64,000 nucleotides of DNA from Earliella scabrosa (taxonomy: Eukaryota > Basidiomycota > Agaricomycetes > Polyporales > Polyporaceae), in assembly GCA_022605405.1 (NCBI GenBank), contig JABYQQ010000008.1:372001-436000 (forward strand), given 5' to 3'. Below the pieces are notes generated by a model. It worked only from the letters and a program-made list of their open reading frames with translations. It searched no databases and was not told the origin of the DNA. A program made the position numbers and the translations under genes. This document shows, one piece after another, positions 58,802 through 64,000 of this stretch (its first letter is position 1; each line of letters begins with the position of its first letter).

Positions 58802-60600
58802 ATGTCGTTCGAACTAGCAGTGTATGACTGCATTCCAAATGTTTCTGCGTACAGGAGTGTCTTTGACAGAACATCTGATAACAATTTAAGGCACGCGGTT
58901 GGAATCATGGTCGGCCGCGAATTAGTTGATGCGCATCGCGATGTATTTTTCGGCGAACTTTCGCCGATTGTCACGAACTTCCAACAGGTATCGACTTAGG
59001 CCAGGATCCTCTACGTCTATCTTACATTGCAATCCTTACATCGTGTTTCACAGACAAAAGTTCGTATGTCGTCTTCGAGAGCAAATAAAAGTTCCAGTAG
59101 TGTTTTTGAGAGATACGCAATCCTTCGAGAAGGTCGGTTCTTGCTTGACATTCAGAAACCGGTCGAAGATGACGCATGGTCTGATCATTGCCCGGTCGTG
59201 CCGCATGACGCATGTTTCATAAGCCTGTTTGACTACCAGACTGCTCGAAGAGCCGAGGGACCGCCCACCCATAGATCGTGTAGACTTTGCTTCTCGCACG
59301 GCGCCATGTCGCTTCTCCGACAGTTGCGAAACGAGCGAGAGAAATACCGTGAGTACTCACAAATGGCCCAAAAATCAAATCGCTTAAGAACATGATAGAG
59401 AAGCTGCTTGAGTCAAAGTTCGCATCGGCTGGGCGAGAAACTCACTCGTATTGGCAACTGTGCGCAATGGAAGATGTAAGCCTTCCGAATCCATCTCTTC
59501 CGTTGTGTCGTTTTTACGCCGATATATAGCCTTTGGTACTTGCGGGTTGCGCTCAGATCCTGGTCGCAGGGGGGGGGGGAAACTGCTTACACTGGTGTAT
59601 CAAGGAGACGGGGCGGGTCAACAACCGGAGGAAGTCATCCTACAAGTACAAGGATACATGGTGGAAAGCAAATTACCGCCGGTGCGCATGCAAAGGTGAG
59701 TATTCCATCGACGTAGTGGGCGCATTGTTTCATGAGAGTTGTCGTCGAAGTATTCCCCGCAACCCCAATCGCTTGATTGATCTGAAGCAATCCATTACGC
59801 TGTCGGGCGTGGGTATTGCGCAGTTCGAATCTGCGGTGAAAGGGCTGCTCGTCATCTATCAAATGTTCGAAGCAGAGGTAGCTCGTACGGGAAACAAATT
59901 ACGTCCATGGCAAACTCGTCGGGACAGCGACGATCTGGTGCTACACTTCGCGAACAGAATCTTGACATCCCACAAAGACGCTGGGGAAGAAGAGGCCGTT
60001 GACCTAGAGAGTGTGATCGATCCACTGAACGTCCTACGTCCCTTGCTCCGGGGAGAAGTCCATTTGCAAGACAATGTCGTGGAGTACTGGGAGCAACGCC
60101 TTCAGGGTGACGGCACCAAGTCAGTTCGTCACGTCTTAGGTTTATGTCGGGCTGATATTGATCGCACTAGAACGTACGCACACATCACCCCTGATCGACT
60201 CCCGTTGGCAGGATTGGTAGAAGTTCAGGTCGGGTTTTCAGCCGTGCATCTCGGTCATCAAGAGTATGTATTCTTGCCGAAGTTACGAGCCGTGTGTTTG
60301 CTAGAGCGTCAAGTGGAACTGGTATGTCACGACATGTTGTGCTGCATATCCTTTGCGTTAATGCCCTCATAGGACTACAACGCCCGTATGATCCGGACGC
60401 TCATGGCCAAATCGGCTTCGCCTCTCAAGAAAGTCAAACGTAAGGTCGGGTATAGCGAGAAAGGTGGCGACGGAGGACGCTCGAATGTGGTCGCACTTGG
60501 TCACAACTCTTCGGTGACTAGCGAGGCCGTGCCGGAAGGTGCTATGAAGCGTATGCGAATCGATGACCAGTCCGATGTGCGCATGCATGACATGGAGTAA
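58802..60600 (+). CDS. fam2 (copy B), frame broken only at a G tract
   Basis: Exons 58802-58987, 59054-59348, 59399-59475, 59530-59695, 59751-60118, 60172-60320 and from 60373 to the stop at 60600. The protein starts MSFELAVYDCIPNV, has a Cys/His stretch (THRSCRLCFSHG), then LLRQLRNEREKY, VILQVQGYMVESKLPPV, DLKQSITLSGVGIAQFESAV, DPLNVLRPLLRGEVHLQDNV, VEVQVGFSAVHLGHQEYVFL and the basic tail SPLKKVKRKVGYSE. Exon 4 contains 11 consecutive G (59569-59579). Nine or twelve would keep the frame that is conserved in copy A, so there is a length change there or a sequencing error. The function is unknown. It ends 20 bp from the convergent fam3 stop. Confidence 0.65.
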
Positions 60601-60620
60601 ATATTCTGAGTTACAATTGG

Positions 60621-63600
60621 TCATACTCTACGGTGTGGTAGCCTCTGATATTTACACAACAAATGTTCTACCATGATTGCATCGAAGTGAATGATATCCT
60701 TGACGTCTGCGAACTCGTTGGCTAATGTATCGTAAACCTTCGTGAAAGCTTCAACAACCTGCTCGGGTGACGCCTTATCATCCTGCAATTGTCCACATGC
60801 TACTAAACCTTTCAACGACCCCAACGAGTTCATGGCCACCACGCGTCCCACCTCCTTCACCGACGGAGCGGCCACTTTGCCGGCGTACACGAGATCAGCT
60901 GTCAAAACGTAGGCTACCAACTTTCCAACATGCGGTAGGCAGCGCACGGGAGATCGACCTTCACGAACGTTGTCGCGTCTTGTCATTTGCAACCATTCGA
61001 AGCATGTCGTGAACGGGATCCGCCTGGGGGCATGAGAGGCTAAAAGTTCGCGCCACTTCGACTCTGCCACGAAGTAAGGTTCCGCTTGAGATACGACCTG
61101 TGTGCGTTGCACCTGGGGAGTTCCATAGCATGCAATGTTCACAATCTGACAGGCTGACTGCATGGATCCATCGTATCCGCAGGATTTGACGAACTCGTTC
61201 CATGCTTCGATGGTGGAGAAGAAGCAGATAGTGTCAATTTGGAGTTTGGCGGATTCGAAGAGTGCGAGATGACACGGTATCCAACTGGCAAACGCCCCAG
61301 GCTTATCTGAGTTATCTGAGTGAAATGGTCCAGAAGGACTACAGAATAGTTGTCGGGAGGGTGCTAGTTCGCGGAAGGGACAGTAGAAGTCGGGGCGAGA
61401 GGCCACGAGTTTTTGCAGTTTCGTCGGGTTTGGTAGCACATGAACGTGTCCGTCTTGCACCATGGGAAGTAGTTTGCGGACACACTGTATGAGTCCATCG
61501 AGGGTATTCGAGGCATTTGCGCTTTGCGAACTTCGGGACCGAGCCAACGGTAGTTGTATCTCGGGGGGATGTAGGCGATCAGGCCGGTTGAGATCAAGGC
61601 AATGAACGAGCTCCAATGTCATCGACCGAAGGTGGGGACAACAGCGGGCCACCAGCAAAGAAATGTCTCGTAACGCGGCAGACTCTGCGCTACCATAGCG
61701 AGAGAGAGGGTGAATGGCGTTAATGAATGGTTCCAACATTCGGAGGGTCAGGGACTCGTGACGACCGCCTCGATTACCGAGCAATCTCGCCTTGATATCT
61801 TGGTGGTGTCGCCATACCACGGGTAAGAGTAGAAGGTCGGGGTTGTGGAAAGTGGATAGTAAATGTCCGACAAAGAACGCTGCCAACAGACGGGTGTTCG
61901 TAGGAAAGCGCAACCACACACGGATGGTCCGCACAACATGCGTCAAGATCCAGTCACTGTCCGACTGATCCGAAGTGCGAGGGTCTCGCGGTATGTCAAC
62001 CACAAAATCTTCATCTTCCCATAGATCGAAGAATTGACTGGGGCGAACATTTCCGCTGAGATTCTTCGTCCATAGCTCGAATATCGTTTTTGTCAACTCA
62101 TACAGCCAAGTGCAGGGGGACTCCGTCTCTTCTTCATGGGGGGGCTCGGCTTCTTCTTCATGGGCAGTTAACTGAATGATATACCGTCGAGCCTCCGCCG
62201 TACAGTCCCCCGTCAACCAAAACCAGCCTGCGGCATTGGTCAACATCAACCATCGCCGCTCGAATGCAATCTGCAAATCCAGGAGATCCAGGATAGAAAA
62301 CCAAGTTTCCAGACTATTCCACATGCGAGATAGGGAGCGCAGAAAGTCTCGATCGAAACGGTTGTGAACCGTGTAGAGTTGCATGAATCGCGTGACTGAC
62401 TCTTCGCTGGTCGCGACGGCGTCCAGCCCACTGCGTTCGACTTTCTGAGTGAGACGTGTGAGTCGATGGAGATGATTCTGAATGGATGCCAAAGACAGTC
62501 CGTTGATGAATGATTCGTGGTTGGCTGAAGTAGCTGAGTGGGAACTTTCGGCGTGTTCTGACTCCAACTGGCCCACTGCAGATTCTGTCGAATGTTGATT
62601 TATGGTGGAGGCGGATTGGATTGGGACGAAAGCGTTCGTGACGATGGTTTGTAAACTGTTCCAACTGCCGCGCGGACTAGTATCCTCATCTTCATCAGAG
62701 TCAGACGCATCATGACCCACTACGTAAATGAGATGAATATTATTTCACGACGATTCGTTGGTAACACTAACGATGTGACAAAGACCGCCAAACATGTTGT
62801 GTGCGAAATTGTTCACTTGACGAGAGACCTCAACCGTCAAGTTCACTTCTTGCAGTCATCATGCGTTGGCGTTTGATCTCAGCAAGCGAGGGCAGTTGAA
62901 CATGCGACATTAATTCTACCAAATCAAACATCAACAGGATTCTAGCGGGGCGTCGCCAATTTTACGTACGACTCTTGGAGGGTCTGGGCACCTCTCGATG
63001 TTTTCGACGTGGCGAGGGTTTCTTCTTCCTCTTTGCCGGTTGGCTGCGGCCGTCGGCGACTGCGGTCTTTTTACTTCGACGTGTTCGCTTGATAGGGGGA
63101 CCGACTGTAGAAGCCAGCCTGAGTGCAATGAAGAGGTAACGTCGAGCACAAACGAACCGTCGGGGTCTCTCTCGTCTTCATCTTTGGTTTCATCTTCATT
63201 GTCAGCATCAGATGGTGCTTCAATACACTTCCGCTTTTTTGTGACACCTTCACAAGCAAAATCAGATATTGGGAACTGAGACCGTATTGAAGAAGCACAG
63301 ACGCTTGGATACCGGATTGGCTCGCGTTTCGGTTATAGCCATCAAAGGTATGAACTTGGACATGCGCGATTTGTGCGTCTCCCATGCGGTTGCTGCTACG
63401 GATCGAATTTTCGTTTGAGAGGGATTGCAACTGGGGTGCAATGTCCATTCGCGAGGGTTGATGGATGACCCAGACTCGTCCTTCAAGGAGAAGGCGTTGC
63501 GCAGTCGGGTATGATCGATGGCAAACCCGAGGTCACGAGGAACTTGTCTCGCGAAGTATTCCAGCGTTGCGGCCATTCCTTGATAAACTGTCTGAAGATA

Positions 63601-64000
63601 ACCAGCACGATCAGATAACCACGCTCCATCGACGAGCCAATTAGCCAATGTGTGAAGAGGCGCGTGATTATCGTGCCTGTGTGCGAGCATCAGCCACCTC
63701 TCCCATTGTGAAGTTTGTAACACTGACAGCGGATGAAGCATCTCAGGGGTCAGATTGAACAATTTGGTCGGCGAACTTTTGGCGAAGGTGAGAATGGAGG
63801 CGCCTTCGATTGCCGCTTGCGATGGGTACAGCATGACCACGAATCGCACACTCTTCGGGGACAGCTCTTTGCCTGGAGCTGATGTAGGCGGGAAGCCGCC
63901 GTGATGGAGAAGGCCAGAGAAGCATGTCATTCCTAGACCGCCTTGTTCTGCGAACAATAATTACTACCGTGATGAAGCAGTCCGTGGAAAGAAGGATAAA
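60621..64000 (-). CDS. fam3 (copy B), putative 2OG-Fe(II) dioxygenase, 5' end outside window
   Basis: The C-terminal exon (60621 to about 62720) aligns with fam3 copy A through YCPFRELAPSRQ, GPFHSDNSDKPGAFASW, LTADLVYAGKVAAPSVKEVG and IMVEHLLCKYQRLPHRR. Upstream exons give a basic linker (KRTRRSKKTAVADGRSQPAK) and an acidic one (KKRKCIEAPSDADNEDETKD). The segment 63262-63957 matches the end of the dioxygenase-like region: TCFSGLLHHGGFPPTSAPG (distal His in HHGG) and SVRFVVMLYPSQ (the Arg). The HxD half should lie just beyond 64000. No stop was seen in these exons, so this copy may be intact. Confidence 0.6.

Larger units (their letters stand above)
30789..64000 (-). mobile_element. Giant Helitron2/Helentron-type element, copy 2 (5' end outside window)
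   Basis: The 3' terminus at 30789-30834 matches that of copy 1 (GTGGGCCATGTCTGGCAGG then ACGATTGATGAG on the plus strand). To its right the gene order repeats that of copy 1: helicase-protease, Rep, fam1 (-), fam2 (+), fam3 (-). Coding parts are clearly diverged from copy 1, so this is not a recent duplicate. Gypsy (about 35572-47143) and hAT (52316-56732) insertions are nested within it. The outer base at the 3' end gives G rather than T. No 5' terminus is seen up to 64000; by analogy fam5 and the terminus should follow fam3. Confidence 0.65.

Overview
The window looks like repeat-dense chromosomal DNA from a basidiomycete fungus, most likely an Agaricomycete. The genes carry many short introns of about 45-60 bases with GTRNGT donors. 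The transposon types (Helitron with a DUF6570-type N-terminus, Gypsy, a Tad-like LINE, a BED-finger hAT) and several large proteins of unknown function fit that group. No rRNA, intact tRNA, CRISPR or housekeeping gene was recognised. All calls come from reading the sequence and comparing paralogues inside the window; no database search was run.

Layout. 1-1796 holds a LINE remnant, a SINE-like repeat and a broken host ORF. 1797-27377 appears to be ONE giant Helitron2/Helentron-type element of 25,581 bp on the minus strand. Its 3' terminus at 1797 lies beside the helicase stop codon and its 5' terminus is at 27377. Inside are a Rep-helicase-protease (1871-10773, -), a nuclear-type protein 'fam1' (11607-14852, -), a two-exon-block gene 'fam2' (about 15409-17690, +), 'fam3' with a putative TET/JBP-like 2-oxoglutarate Fe(II) dioxygenase domain (17790-22577, -) and 'fam5' (24442-27109, +). 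27378-30788 holds a second, inverted SINE-like repeat and a truncated Helitron derivative. From 30789 to beyond the window end the same gene order repeats: Rep-helicase-protease (31168-50370), fam1 (51031-58503), fam2 (58802-60600), fam3 (60621 to past 64000). This second giant element is larger because it has taken an 11.6 kb Gypsy-containing insertion (about 35572-47143, inside Rep) and a 4.4 kb hAT element (52316-56732, inside fam1).

Evidence for the giant element. Two small non-autonomous elements (6510-7688 and 15861-16656) share its termini. Both have a terminal TACGATTGATGAGG at the 5' end and the inverse of it about 33 bp inside the 3' end (asymmetrical inverted repeats). Both sit between T and T without a target duplication, and removing either restores a reading frame that a paralogue in the window confirms. 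The same 5' and 3' ends, correctly oriented and also flanked by A|A on the plus strand, bracket 1797-27377. Joining bases 1796 and 27378 leaves an ORF open across the junction.

How the parts may work together (inference). The HUH-type Rep and PIF1-like helicase would mobilise the element. The C-terminal cysteine-protease-like domain, fam1, fam2, fam3 and fam5 form a conserved cargo, retained in order in two diverged copies. A DNA-modifying dioxygenase in the cargo would suggest that the element alters chromatin or DNA methylation for its own benefit. Both Rep genes are now broken, so neither copy is likely to move by itself; the hAT element looks intact.
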